Assembly (NCBI GenBank): GCA_035604685.1
Contig: DATNIB010000030.1
Span: 1-13,679 of the forward strand
Direction of reading: 5' to 3'
DNA from: DATNIB01 sp035604685
GTDB lineage: Bacteria > Actinomycetota > Acidimicrobiia > Acidimicrobiales > RAAP-2
Length of the DNA stretch: 13,679 bases
The position numbers and the translations under genes were made by a program. The notes below the pieces were generated by a model. It ran no database searches, was not told the DNA's origin, and worked only from the letters and a program-made list of their open reading frames with translations. Positions 1-8,258 of this stretch are shown piece after piece. The stretch's first letter is position 1. The number at the start of each line of letters is the position of its first letter.

Positions 1-321
1 GAGATGGGTCTCCAAGACCGCGTCTTTGGCTGCCCGCATTGCGGCCTCGTCATGGATCGGGACAGAAACGCCGCGGTCAACCTCGCCGCCTGGGCGAACG
101 CCGAGTGCGCCTCGGCATCCCAGGCCCCGGACCCCGAAGCACGAGGCCGGGTCAGCAACGCCTGCGGAGAGATCAGCGCTGGCCCCCACCTCGGTGGTGG
201 TGGAACTGGTCCCGCAACCGCCGGAGGTGCTCCGGCGAGGAAGCAGGGCACCGATCGCTGGTCGAGCGTGAGCCGGACGCCCGAGAAGGGCGGTGGGCGG
301 ACCTGTCCGCGCACGCTTTAA
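1..321 (+). CDS. tnpB: TnpB-family RNA-guided nuclease, C-terminal part (5' end outside window)
   Basis: The reading frame is open at the left edge, so only the last 106 codons are seen. The visible start of the translation has the second cysteine pair of the TnpB zinc ribbon (C11-P-H-C14, numbered from the first codon in the window), followed at once by DRDRNAAVNLAAWA. In TnpB and Cas12f relatives the DRDxNAAxN motif carries the last RuvC catalytic aspartate, here D21. The first cysteine pair and the other RuvC motifs would lie upstream. After about residue 33 the protein becomes a Gly/Ala/Arg/Pro-rich tail of some 70 residues with no domain character. In this family such a tail is commonly the translated part of the overlapping guide-RNA gene. 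No TnpA is visible. Family assignment is secure; whether the full gene is intact cannot be judged from this window. Confidence 0.88.
   Translation, partial: EMGLQDRVFGCPHCGLVMDRDRNAAVNLAAWANAECASASQAPDPEARGRVSNACGEISAGPHLGGGGTGPATAGGAPARKQGTDRWSSVSRTPEKGGGRTCPRTL
150..321 (+). ncRNA. Candidate omega-RNA (reRNA) scaffold in the tnpB 3' end
   Basis: Three hairpins lie in the low-complexity tail of tnpB. One at 183-200 has CCACC and GGTGG arms and can extend past a mismatch. One at 220-236 is a perfect 7-bp stem GCCGGAG/CTCCGGC with a 3-nt loop. One at 293-314 has two 9-nt arms with a single mismatch around a CCTG loop and ends 5 nt before the tnpB stop codon. Known TnpB systems transcribe a guide RNA from exactly this place, on the same strand, overlapping the end of the gene and running to the right end of the element. 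The last hairpin could also be the subterminal hairpin recognised by TnpA. The ends given are approximate and the element boundary was not found. This is inferred from position and structure only. Confidence 0.45.
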
Positions 322-331
322 CCTCTGTCGC

Positions 332-544
332 GTGTCCGGTTGGCCCTTGCCATTGGCGGCAGACGTGGCGTTCGGAGTGGTGTTCGGCCTCTTTGTCGCA
401 GCCCTGGCAGTCCTCGGATTTGTCGCCATTCGCTGGGGCGTCCGCAAGGATCGGCCGGGCCGGGCCGAGTGGCAGCGCCGGCATCTGGACCCCTCTGCCG
501 ATGAACCGACCGCGCACCCGGCACCGCATGACCAGCCCGGATGA
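332..544 (+). CDS. Small single-pass membrane protein, function unknown
   Basis: With the GTG at 332 this is a 70-residue protein. Its first 9 residues are short and neutral, then comes one hydrophobic segment at about residues 10-33 (DVAFGVVFGL onward). An Arg/Lys-rich stretch (RWGVRKDRPGRAEWQRR) follows, then an acidic, Pro/His-rich tail. The positive residues after the helix suggest an N-out, C-in membrane anchor. The stop codon (542-544) overlaps an ATG at 541 that is in frame with the patatin gene, as in translationally coupled genes. The start is uncertain: the frame stays open to a GTG at 293, which has a purine-rich AGAAGGG just before it but lies inside tnpB, and no clear ribosome binding site precedes 332. 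I do not recognise the family. The helix followed by a basic stretch argues for a real gene, but the call is modest. Confidence 0.45.
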   Translation: MSGWPLPLAADVAFGVVFGLFVAALAVLGFVAIRWGVRKDRPGRAEWQRRHLDPSADEPTAHPAPHDQPG

Positions 545-567
545 GCCCAGCTGACCCGGGGTGGCGG

Positions 568-584
568 CGAGAGAAGACCTCTCG
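568..584 (+). other. Perfect 6-bp stem-loop ahead of the patatin gene
   Basis: CGAGAG and CTCTCG form a perfect 6-bp stem with a 5-nt loop (AAGAC). A run of six T follows at 601-606, but 16 nt away, too far for a standard intrinsic terminator. If the patatin gene starts at 634 the hairpin lies in its leader; if it starts at 541 the hairpin is inside the coding region. Confidence 0.3.
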
Positions 585-633
585 AAGACTGCGGTGGCCG
601 TTTTTTGGCGGGCGGCGCGGCCGACGACCAGAG

Positions 634-1476
634 ATGACGGCCTTTGTTCTGGCCGGTGGCGGGACCCGCGGCGCGGTCCAGGTAGGCATGCTGACCGAGC
701 TTGTTGAACGCGGTATTCGAGCGGACCGCGTGTACGGGGCGTCGGTTGGCGCCGTGAACGGGGCCGCCTACTGCGGCGACCCGACGACCGAGGGTATGAA
801 GCGCCTGGAGCAGACCTGGCTCACCCTCCGGGCCGACGATGTCTTCCCGGTCGGCCGGGTACACGGTCCGTGGATGTATTTCCAGCAGCGGCCCTCGATC
901 CATCCAAACAGCGGCCTGCGGGCCGTAATCGAGAGTGGCGTGCTCTTCGATCGGATCGAAGACGCGGTCGTTCCGTTGGAGATCATCGCGACCTCGATGC
1001 GTGACGGTCGGGAGCACTGGTTCACAGAGGGCCCACTGGTTGAAGCGGTGCTCGCCTCCGCCGCCATACCTGGGATCTTCCCTCCGGTCGAGGTGGGCGA
1101 CGAGGTCCTGGTCGACGGTGGCGTCGTCAACAATGTGCCCATCAGCCGGGCACTGGCCGCGGGTGCCACGCAGATCTACGTGCTCCTGTGCGAGCCGCCC
1201 CACTATCACCCCGAAACCTCCAAGCGGCCGCTCGAAGCGGTCCTCACCGCCTTCTTCGTTGGCATGCACAGTCGGTTCGTTCGTGACCTGGGACTTCTGC
1301 CCCCCGACGTACGGGTGCTCGTGTTCAGCGGGGAGAAGCGAGCATCGACCGACTACCGGAACTTCGGCGAGGCTGCCGAGATGATGCTGACCGGCCGGGA
1401 CGAGGTCACCCGCGTGCTCGAGCTCGCCGGAAAGGATCGTCACAGCGGCCTGGTGGGATGGTCCGATGACGATTGA
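634..1476 (+). CDS. Patatin-like phospholipase family protein
   Basis: This is a Ser-Asp dyad lipid acyl hydrolase of 280 residues, predicted cytoplasmic or membrane-peripheral, acting on phospholipid or acyl esters; the actual substrate is unknown. The translation shows the full patatin signature. There is a glycine-rich oxyanion loop GGGTRG (residues 8-13), a nucleophile elbow GASVG (35-39, Ser37), the ASAAIPGIFPPV segment, and the DGG motif with the catalytic Asp at about residue 161. The ATG at 634 is chosen because patatin domains normally begin a few residues before the first glycine loop, as here (MTAFVLAGGG). An in-frame ATG at 541 would add 31 basic, Arg-rich residues and overlaps the stop of the preceding small ORF, so it remains possible. 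Neither start has a strong ribosome binding site. The 3' end overlaps the helicase gene by 11 bp, which suggests co-translation. Confidence 0.87.
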   Translation: MTAFVLAGGGTRGAVQVGMLTELVERGIRADRVYGASVGAVNGAAYCGDPTTEGMKRLEQTWLTLRADDVFPVGRVHGPWMYFQQRPSIHPNSGLRAVIESGVLFDRIEDAVVPLEIIATSMRDGREHWFTEGPLVEAVLASAAIPGIFPPVEVGDEVLVDGGVVNNVPISRALAAGATQIYVLLCEPPHYHPETSKRPLEAVLTAFFVGMHSRFVRDLGLLPPDVRVLVFSGEKRASTDYRNFGEAAEMMLTGRDEVTRVLELAGKDRHSGLVGWSDDD

Positions 1477-4400
1477 AGCGCCGAGGAGGCTGACCGTCGG
1501 CACCGCCACGCACCCGGTCCTTGACCGCTTCCATCCGGCCGTCCGGTCGTGGTTCACCGGCCGGTTCCCGGGCGGGCCCACGGCGCCGCAGCTGGCCGCC
1601 TGGCCTCTGATCGCCACCGGTCAGGACGTCCTAGTCGCCTCGCCGACGGGCACCGGCAAGACGTTGACGGGGTTCCTGGTGGCGATCGACAGGGCGCTGC
1701 GCGTTGACGGCCCCGCGACACGCGGCCTGCCAGAGGTCGTCTACATCTCGCCCCTTCGGGCTCTCGCGGCCGACGTGCACGAGAACCTCCAGCTGCCCTT
1801 GTCGGGAATCCGCAAGGAGGCGGAGCGTCTGGGCCTCGATCTCCCTGAGCTCACGGTGGCCGTTCGCACCGGAGACACCGCGGCGGCCGAGCGTGTCGCC
1901 ATGCGCAAGTCGCCGCCAAACCTCCTCGTCACCACGCCCGAGTCGCTCTACCTCCTGCTCACGGCCGCGTCCTCGCGCTCGCTGCTTCGGAACGTCCGGA
2001 CGGTGATCGTCGACGAGGTGCACACGCTCGCACGCGACAAGCGTGGCAGCCACCTGGCCCTCAGCCTCGAGCGGCTGGCCCACCTGGTGGCCGAGGACGG
2101 CGCTCGATTGCAGCGCATCGGACTGTCCGCCACACAGCGGCCGCTCGAGGTTGTCGCTCGGCTGCTTTCCGGGGTTGCCGAAGGCCGTGCCCTGCCTGCG
2201 ATCGTTGACTGCGGGCACAAGCGGGATCTCGACGTCGACATCGAGTTGCCCGATGCCGAACTGGAGGCGGTCGCGCCGCACGGTCAGTTCGGAGAAGTGC
2301 TCGACCGGATCGCCGAGCACGTCCGTCACCACCGGACCACATTGGTCTTCGTGAACACCCGCAAGCTCGCAGAACGCGTGGCGCACCAGTTGGCGGAGCG
2401 ACTGGAGCAGTCCGAGGGGCCCGAGGAAGGTCTGCTGGTTGCCGCGCATCACGGAAGCCTTTCCGCGGAGCGACGTCGGATGGTCGAATCGCGTCTTCGA
2501 GCCGGGTCGCTCCGAGCTCTGGTGGCCACCGCGTCGCTCGAGCTCGGGATCGATGTCGGCCCGGTCGAATTGGTCTGCCAGATCGGCTCGCCGCGCTCCA
2601 TCGGCACGTTCCTGCAGCGGGTCGGGCGCGCCAATCATCAGTTGGAAGGGACTCCGGCCGGCCGGCTGTACCCGCTCACCCGAGACGAGCTGGTCGAGTG
2701 CACCGCCCTGCTGGCGGCGGTGCGCGCCGGCCAGCTGGACCTCCTGGAACCGCCGACGGCCCCCCTCGACGTGCTCGCACAGCAGATCGTGGCGGAGGTG
2801 GCCGCAGCCGAGGAGTGGGAAGAGGACGGGCTCTTCGACCTCATGCGGCAGGCCAGCCCCTATGCGGAGATGGAGCGCGAGGCGTTCGACTCGGTGGTGG
2901 ACCTGGTGTCCTGGGGCATCCCGACCGGACGCGGCAAGCGCGGCGCGCACCTCCACCGGGACGGGGTCAACGGAAGATTGCGCGCCCGGCGCGGCGCACG
3001 TCTGGTGGCGCTCACGAGCGGGGGCGCCATCCCTGAGACCGGCGACTACCGCGTCCTGCTCGATCCCGACGGTGTCACGGTCGGCTCCGTGCACGAAGAC
3101 TTCGCGGTCGAGGCCAACATCGGCGACATCTTTCTCCTCGGGACGCACTCGTGGCGGGTGAAGCAGGTCGAGGTGGGGACGGTCCGCGTCACCGACGCCG
3201 GGGATACCCCACCCACCATTCCCTTCTGGATCGGCGAGGCACCGGCGAGGACGGCGGAGCTCTCCCTGGCGGTGAGCGCGCTCCGTGCGGCGGTACAGGT
3301 TCCGCTCGAGGCGCGCGATCCTGCCGCGGCTCGCGCGGTCGTCCGGGAGCGGGCGCGGGTCTCAGAGGAGGTCGCGGACCAGGTCGTCACCTACCTGGCG
3401 GCCGGCCTGGCCGCCCTCGGGACGCTGCCCACCCAAGAGCACGTCGTCATCGAGCGGTTCTTCGACGAGGTCGAGGGAACCCAGCTCATCATCCACGCCC
3501 CGTTCGGCGGACGGATCAACCGGGCACTCGGCTTGGCGCTTCGCAAGCGGTTCTGCGTGTCGTTCGACTTCGAGCTCCAGGCCGCGGCGGACGACGACAC
3601 GGTGTCGATCTCTCTTGGCCCCCAACACAGCTTCCCGCTCGATCAGGTGCCCAAGATGGTGACCAGCCGCACCGCGACCGATGTCCTCATCCAGGCGGTC
3701 CTCCCGCACCCGATGCTCCAGGCGCGTTGGCGCTGGAACCTCAATCGCGCGCTCGTCGTGCCTCGGTCGCGCGGGGGCCAGCGACGCCCGATCCACCTTC
3801 AGCGGATGGAGGCGGGCGACCTGCTGGCCGCCGCCTGGCCGCAGCTGGCCGCTTGTCAGGAGAACGCCGCGCCCGGGCCGATCCCGGTGCCGGACCATGT
3901 GCTGGTCCGGCAGACCGTCGAGGATTGCCTGCACGAGCCACTCGACGCAGAGGGCCTGGTCGCCCTGCTCACCCGGATCGAATCGGGCGCCGTCAAGACC
4001 CACTTCGTCGAGTCGGTGGATCCGTCTCCGCTCGCGCATGGGATCCTGACCGGTCGGCCCTACACGTTCCTCGACGATGCTCCCTTGGAGGAGCGTCGCT
4101 CGCGAGCGGTGCCACTGCAGCGCGGGCTCGGCGGGGGCGGTCTCCCGGTGCCGGTGGACGAGCTGGCTCCTCTCGACGGGCCGGCTGTGCACGAGGTGCT
4201 CGATCAGGTGGTGCCCCGTCCGGGCAGTGCGGACGAGCTGCACGAACTGCTGCTGTCGCTCGTGCTGGCGCGTCCGGTGCAGGCGTGGCGGGGCCTGTTC
4301 GACGAGCTCGTCGCCGACGGTCGGGCGGCGGAAGTGAGCGCGAACTGGGCGGCGACGGAGCGCCTGGACTGGGCCCGCCGGATCGTCGACGACGACGAGG

Positions 4401-5761
4401 TCACCGCCGAGTGCGTCGGGGGTCATCTGGCACTGGCCGGTCCCGTGTCAGCGGAGGCGTTGGGGGCCGATGGACCGCTCGGCGGCGGAGCCCCCAACGG
4501 GGTGCCGCTCTCGCTCGGGCGAATCCGCTCCGGCCTGGCGAGACTCGAGGGAGCCGGGGTGGCCATTCACCTCCCCGATGGGCGGTGGTGTGCGCGGCAT
4601 CTGCTGGTGCGCCTGCATGCCGCCAGTCGGCGGCGCCGGCGTTCCTCCGTCGAGCCGGCCAGCCTGGCCGATTTCGTCCGGTTCCTCACGCGATGGCAGC
4701 ACGCGACGCCAGAGACCCGGCTCGCGGGTCGCTCGGGAGCGCTCGCGGTCATCGAGCAGCTGGCCGGACTCGAGGTGCCGGCCGGGGAGTGGGAGTCCCA
4801 GGTGCTGCCCGCACGGGTGAGCGGCTACGAGCCGAGGTGGCTCGACGAGCTCTGTCTCTCCGGAGAGGTGGCATGGGGTCGGCTCACCCCGAGACCGGAA
4901 CGGCCGCCGGACGAGGGTGCGGCCGCACCGCGACGGGGCGGGGCGACCCCGTCCCCGGCGACCCCGCTGGCCCTGGTGCCGCGCCAGGACCTTGGCTGGC
5001 TGCTGGCGGCGGTGCGCCAGGGGGATCGCGGGGTCGAGCCCGACGCGGGCGCCTCGGCGGACGTGCTGGCCATCCTCCGCCAGCGCGGCGCCTGCTTCCG
5101 CGCCGAGCTACCGGCCGCTACCGGTCGCCTTCCCGCCGAGATCGACGACGGGCTCTGGGACCTGGTGGCGCGGGGCCTCGTCACGGCCGACGCATTCTCG
5201 GCCGTGCGCTCCCTCCTCTCGGCCAAGGACCGCTGGCGGGCCCGGCAGCGCCGCCCGGTGGTCGGCCGCGTCGGGATGGCAAGGCGCCGGTCGGCCGTCG
5301 GCAGCGGGCTCGGAGAGGGACGGTGGGCGCTCCTCTCCGACGATGGACTGACGCACCTCGAGGCCTCTGCTACGGCACCGGTGACTGAAGAGCTGGCCGA
5401 GGCCGTGGCGTGGCAGCTGCTCACCCGCTGGGGGGTCATGGCCTGGGAGCTCTGGGCCCGCGAGTCCTTCCGGGCGCCGTGGCGAGATGTCATTCGGGCC
5501 CTTCGCCGTTTCGAGGCGCGCGGCCTCGCACTCGGCGGTCGGTTCGTCGCCGGAATGTCCGGTGAGCAGTACGCGCTGCCCGAGGCGGCGGAGCTGCTGG
5601 GTCGCGTCCGGCGAAGTCCCGACACCGACGAGGTGGCGGTGGCCGCCGCCGACCCGCTCAACCTGACCGGCACCGTGCTGGCGGGACCGCGGATCCCCGC
5701 CGTTCGGCATCGTCAGGTCACGTATCGAGGGGGCCTGGTCGTCGACGCGCCATCGGCCTGA
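1466..5761 (+). CDS. lhr: Long-form Lhr family ATP-dependent helicase
   Basis: This is a 1431-residue superfamily 2 helicase of the Lhr type. Characterised bacterial Lhr enzymes are ATP-driven 3'-to-5' translocases that unwind RNA:DNA hybrids and are linked to DNA repair. Visible motifs in order are motif I SPTGTGKT (residues 59-66), motif II DEVH (183-186), motif III SAT (221-223), a VFVNTRK strand (294-300), motif V around ATASLELGID (354-363), and motif VI QRVGRAN (384-390). The Lhr core (two RecA folds, winged helix, beta-barrel region) should run to about residue 860. The remaining 570 or so residues form the long C-terminal part typical of E. coli and mycobacterial Lhr, and the total is close to their usual 1500. 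The ATG at 1466 sits inside the end of the patatin gene, and a GGTGGGA shortly upstream may serve as the ribosome binding site. No frameshift or missing motif was seen. Confidence 0.95.
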   Translation: MTIEAPRRLTVGTATHPVLDRFHPAVRSWFTGRFPGGPTAPQLAAWPLIATGQDVLVASPTGTGKTLTGFLVAIDRALRVDGPATRGLPEVVYISPLRALAADVHENLQLPLSGIRKEAERLGLDLPELTVAVRTGDTAAAERVAMRKSPPNLLVTTPESLYLLLTAASSRSLLRNVRTVIVDEVHTLARDKRGSHLALSLERLAHLVAEDGARLQRIGLSATQRPLEVVARLLSGVAEGRALPAIVDCGHKRDLDVDIELPDAELEAVAPHGQFGEVLDRIAEHVRHHRTTLVFVNTRKLAERVAHQLAERLEQSEGPEEGLLVAAHHGSLSAERRRMVESRLRAGSLRALVATASLELGIDVGPVELVCQIGSPRSIGTFLQRVGRANHQLEGTPAGRLYPLTRDELVECTALLAAVRAGQLDLLEPPTAPLDVLAQQIVAEVAAAEEWEEDGLFDLMRQASPYAEMEREAFDSVVDLVSWGIPTGRGKRGAHLHRDGVNGRLRARRGARLVALTSGGAIPETGDYRVLLDPDGVTVGSVHEDFAVEANIGDIFLLGTHSWRVKQVEVGTVRVTDAGDTPPTIPFWIGEAPARTAELSLAVSALRAAVQVPLEARDPAAARAVVRERARVSEEVADQVVTYLAAGLAALGTLPTQEHVVIERFFDEVEGTQLIIHAPFGGRINRALGLALRKRFCVSFDFELQAAADDDTVSISLGPQHSFPLDQVPKMVTSRTATDVLIQAVLPHPMLQARWRWNLNRALVVPRSRGGQRRPIHLQRMEAGDLLAAAWPQLAACQENAAPGPIPVPDHVLVRQTVEDCLHEPLDAEGLVALLTRIESGAVKTHFVESVDPSPLAHGILTGRPYTFLDDAPLEERRSRAVPLQRGLGGGGLPVPVDELAPLDGPAVHEVLDQVVPRPGSADELHELLLSLVLARPVQAWRGLFDELVADGRAAEVSANWAATERLDWARRIVDDDEVTAECVGGHLALAGPVSAEALGADGPLGGGAPNGVPLSLGRIRSGLARLEGAGVAIHLPDGRWCARHLLVRLHAASRRRRRSSVEPASLADFVRFLTRWQHATPETRLAGRSGALAVIEQLAGLEVPAGEWESQVLPARVSGYEPRWLDELCLSGEVAWGRLTPRPERPPDEGAAAPRRGGATPSPATPLALVPRQDLGWLLAAVRQGDRGVEPDAGASADVLAILRQRGACFRAELPAATGRLPAEIDDGLWDLVARGLVTADAFSAVRSLLSAKDRWRARQRRPVVGRVGMARRRSAVGSGLGEGRWALLSDDGLTHLEASATAPVTEELAEAVAWQLLTRWGVMAWELWARESFRAPWRDVIRALRRFEARGLALGGRFVAGMSGEQYALPEAAELLGRVRRSPDTDEVAVAAADPLNLTGTVLAGPRIPAVRHRQVTYRGGLVVDAPSA

Positions 5762-5791
5762 CGTCGTACACACTCTTCAAATGTCAGCTGC

Positions 5792-5803
5792 GATACTGAG
5801 GGC
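5792..5803 (+). promoter_or_regulatory. Leaderless promoter -10 element of pxpA
   Basis: GATACT at 5792-5797 is followed by 6 nt and then the GTG start at 5804, so transcription would begin at or next to the start codon. No ribosome binding site is present. A -35 match is weak. The 42-bp gap after lhr is just large enough to hold this promoter. Confidence 0.5.
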
Positions 5804-6583
5804 GTGACGGCCGGGAGGCCAACGCTGGACCTCAACGCGGACGTGGGAGAGTCGTTCGGCGCGTGGCGCATCGGGAACGACGACGCGTTGCTCGAGGTCG
5901 TCACGACGGTGCACGTGGCTTGCGGTTTCCACGCAGGCGATCCCGAGATCATGGCCGAAACAGTGCGTCGAGCCGAGGCCGCGGGGGTGATGCTCGGCGC
6001 CCATCCCTCGTATCCCGACCTCGCCGGCTTCGGGCGACGCGCCATGTCGGTGTCGCTCGAGCGGGTCAAACTCGACCTCCTCTACCAGCTGGGAGCGCTC
6101 GACGGGATCGCGCGGTCCGCCGGTGCCAAGGTGCGTTCGGTCAAGCCCCATGGCGCGCTCTACAACCGCATGTCGATCGAGCCCGAGTGCGCCCGCGCCG
6201 TCGCGGAGGCGGTGGCGTCCTTCTCCGACGCGCTCTGGTTGGTGGCCCCAGCCGGGTCGTCCGCGCTGCGCGCCGCGGCCGAGGTCGGGGTGCCGGTCGC
6301 CGCCGAGGCGTTCTGCGATCGGGCCTACCTGGCCAACGGCACGCTCGTTCCCCGCACCGCAACCGACGCGTTGATCACCGATCCGGGGGTGGCGGTAGAA
6401 CGAGCGCTGGCACTGGCGGCCGGACGACCCATCGAAGCGGTCGACGGATCACCGCTCGTGCTCGACGCCACCACGCTCTGCGTCCACAGTGACTCGCCGG
6501 GCGCGGCCGCGATCGCGCGGCAGGTGCGCGCGGCGCTCGAGTCGGCGGGCGTGGCGATCGCCACGTTCGTGCGGTCCCCGTGA
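5804..6583 (+). CDS. pxpA: 5-oxoprolinase subunit PxpA (LamB/YcsF family)
   Basis: This is the 259-residue PxpA subunit of the prokaryotic ATP-dependent 5-oxoprolinase, which with PxpB and PxpC opens 5-oxoproline (pyroglutamate) to L-glutamate in the cytoplasm. Family hallmarks are all present: DLNADVGESFG (9-19), ACGFHAGDP (39-47), GAHPSYPDL followed by FGRR (65-79), and VKPHGALYN (113-121). The length is normal for the family (about 250). The GTG at 5804 is the chosen start because it puts DLNADVGE near the N terminus and lies directly behind a -10-like hexamer. The stop overlaps the start of the fused pxpBC gene in a GTGA arrangement, so the subunits are probably translated together. 5-Oxoproline forms spontaneously from glutamine and glutamate, so the enzyme acts in metabolite repair. 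Confidence 0.95.
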   Translation: MTAGRPTLDLNADVGESFGAWRIGNDDALLEVVTTVHVACGFHAGDPEIMAETVRRAEAAGVMLGAHPSYPDLAGFGRRAMSVSLERVKLDLLYQLGALDGIARSAGAKVRSVKPHGALYNRMSIEPECARAVAEAVASFSDALWLVAPAGSSALRAAAEVGVPVAAEAFCDRAYLANGTLVPRTATDALITDPGVAVERALALAAGRPIEAVDGSPLVLDATTLCVHSDSPGAAAIARQVRAALESAGVAIATFVRSP

Positions 6584-8253
6584 GCGCCAACCCGGAGGAG
6601 GGGACGCCCGGGTCCGTCCTCCCTGTCGGAGACGGCGCGCTCCGGCTCGAGACCGAGGACACCTCGTCGGCCGCCGCCGCCGCGGCCCGGGTGCGGGACG
6701 CGGCGTACGACGGCGTGCGGGATGTGATCTGCGGCCTTCGTTCGGTCCTCGTGGTGTTCGACCCGCGCGTGGCGGATGCGGCGGTGCTGGCCGCTCGGCT
6801 GCGGGCCACCGACCGGTCCCCGGTACCCAGCGGTTGGGGTCGCCGCATCGCCATTCCGGTGTGCTTCGACGGACCCGACCTCGACGAGGTCGCGCACCTG
6901 AGCGGGCTGGGCGCGCGGGGCGTCGTCGAGGCCCTGACGACGACCGAGCTCGCGGTGGCCGTCCTCGGGTTCTCGCCCGGCTTCGCCTACCTGAGCGGTC
7001 TGCCCGAGGGGCTGGCCAAGGTCCCGCGGCGCACCTCGCCACGGCCGAGCGTGCCCGCCGGTTCGGTCGCCCTGGCCGGCGGCTACGCGGCTGTCTACCC
7101 GCAACAGACTCCGGGTGGTTGGCAAGTGGTCGGGCGGACCGAGTTGTCGCTCTTCGATCCGCTGACGCCACCGTACGCCCGCCTGGCCAGCGGGGACCGG
7201 GTCGCCCTGGTCGAGGTCCCCGCGGCGTCGACCGGTACCGCCGGGCAGCTCCCCGCCCGCCGGATCAGGGCGCCGTGGCGGTCGGTGGCGGCCGGGCGGC
7301 CGACGTTCGTGGTCGAGCACCCGGGCACGTTCACGACGGTCCAAGATGCTGGACGGGTGGGGCTCGGGCACCTGGGCGTGCCCGCGGCGGGGGCGGCCGA
7401 TCCCGTCTCGGCCCGCCTGGCCAACGCCCTGGTGGGCAACGGTCCCGGCGCCCCCTGCCTCGAGATCGCCGGGTCCGGTCCGGTGCTCTCGTGCCGGGCC
7501 GCAGGCTACGTCGCCGTCGTGGGCGGCGAGCCCGGCGTGTGGTTGGACGGGAGCGAGGTGCTGCCCGGGCGCGTGGTGCCGGTCACTGCAGGTCAACGCC
7601 TGTCGATCTCGGCCCCTCGGCACGGCATGCGGACGTACCTGGCCGCCGCCGGCGGCCTGTGCGTCCCCGCGATCATGGGGAGCAGTTCGACCGACGTGCT
7701 GTCCTGGCTCGGTCCTGGACCGCTCCAGTCGGGCGACGAGATCGGGATCGCCGGGCCGATCCCCGCTCTCGCCGATCACCTGCTGGCGAGCGCCGCGGGA
7801 CCCGCCCCGGCCGGGCGTCGGGTGCTGCGCGTCGTTCCGGGTCCGGAGGCGAGCTGGCTACAGGGTGGCGTCGTGCAATCACTCGCCGCCCGACGGTTTG
7901 TCGTCGAGTCGCTGAGCGATCGGGTCGGCGTGCGGATGCGGATCGATGACGACGCCGGTCCCTTGGCTCGCCGGACCGGCGAGGTGTCGTCGGCGGGCAT
8001 GGTCACCGGTGCGGTCCAGCTGCCGCCGAGCGGTCAACCGATCGTGCTGCTGCCGGACCACGCCACGCTCGGCGGCTACCCCGTCGTGGCCGTGGTCGTC
8101 ACGGCCGATCTCGGCCAGCTGGGTCAGTGCGCGCCCGGTGAGGAGGTCCTGTTGGCCTCGGTCACCCTCGAGGAGGCAGGGGACGCGCTGTCCGCGCTGG
8201 ATCGCTGGCTGGCGCAGGCCGTGGCGGGGCGGTACCCGGTCCGACCCGGCTGA
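6580..8253 (+). CDS. pxpBC: Fused 5-oxoprolinase subunits PxpB-PxpC (KipI-KipA)
   Basis: One 557-residue chain carries two subunits that are separate proteins in E. coli and Bacillus. Residues about 12-215 are PxpB/KipI, with IPVCFDG (92-98), LGFSPGFAYLSGLP (129-142), and PSVPAGSVALAGGYAAVYP with TPGGWQ (156-182). A linker rich in Ala, Thr and Arg spans about 215-240. Residues about 241-550 are PxpC/KipA, with EHPGTFTTVQDAGR (246-259) and the SDRVGVRM segment near the C-terminal third. With PxpA this completes the oxoprolinase. The GTG at 6580 overlaps the pxpA stop by 4 bp. Fusions of this pair are known (the region also resembles the biotin-independent half of urea amidolyase/allophanate hydrolase relatives), but no biotinyl or carboxylase domain is present here. 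The gene ends 5 bp from the convergent permease gene. Confidence 0.93.
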   Translation: MSANPEEGTPGSVLPVGDGALRLETEDTSSAAAAAARVRDAAYDGVRDVICGLRSVLVVFDPRVADAAVLAARLRATDRSPVPSGWGRRIAIPVCFDGPDLDEVAHLSGLGARGVVEALTTTELAVAVLGFSPGFAYLSGLPEGLAKVPRRTSPRPSVPAGSVALAGGYAAVYPQQTPGGWQVVGRTELSLFDPLTPPYARLASGDRVALVEVPAASTGTAGQLPARRIRAPWRSVAAGRPTFVVEHPGTFTTVQDAGRVGLGHLGVPAAGAADPVSARLANALVGNGPGAPCLEIAGSGPVLSCRAAGYVAVVGGEPGVWLDGSEVLPGRVVPVTAGQRLSISAPRHGMRTYLAAAGGLCVPAIMGSSSTDVLSWLGPGPLQSGDEIGIAGPIPALADHLLASAAGPAPAGRRVLRVVPGPEASWLQGGVVQSLAARRFVVESLSDRVGVRMRIDDDAGPLARRTGEVSSAGMVTGAVQLPPSGQPIVLLPDHATLGGYPVVAVVVTADLGQLGQCAPGEEVLLASVTLEEAGDALSALDRWLAQAVAGRYPVRPG

Positions 8254-8258
8254 ACGAA

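Noticed and set aside
585..606. Six-T run as an intrinsic terminator
   Set aside because: The only good hairpin (568-584) ends 16 nt before the T-run, too far for standard termination.
1631..4426. Long minus-strand open frames opposite lhr (505 and 354 codons)
   Set aside because: They lie wholly inside lhr, lack recognisable domains, and show the Arg/Pro/Gly/His-rich composition of antisense frames in high-GC genes.
3151..5388. 745-codon plus-strand open frame inside lhr
   Set aside because: It is an Arg/Gly/Ala-rich out-of-frame reading of the well-supported Lhr coding region, with no motif.
6325..7949. Long frames on both strands over pxpA and pxpBC
   Set aside because: The pxpA and pxpBC frames carry full family motifs; the others are low-complexity shadows.
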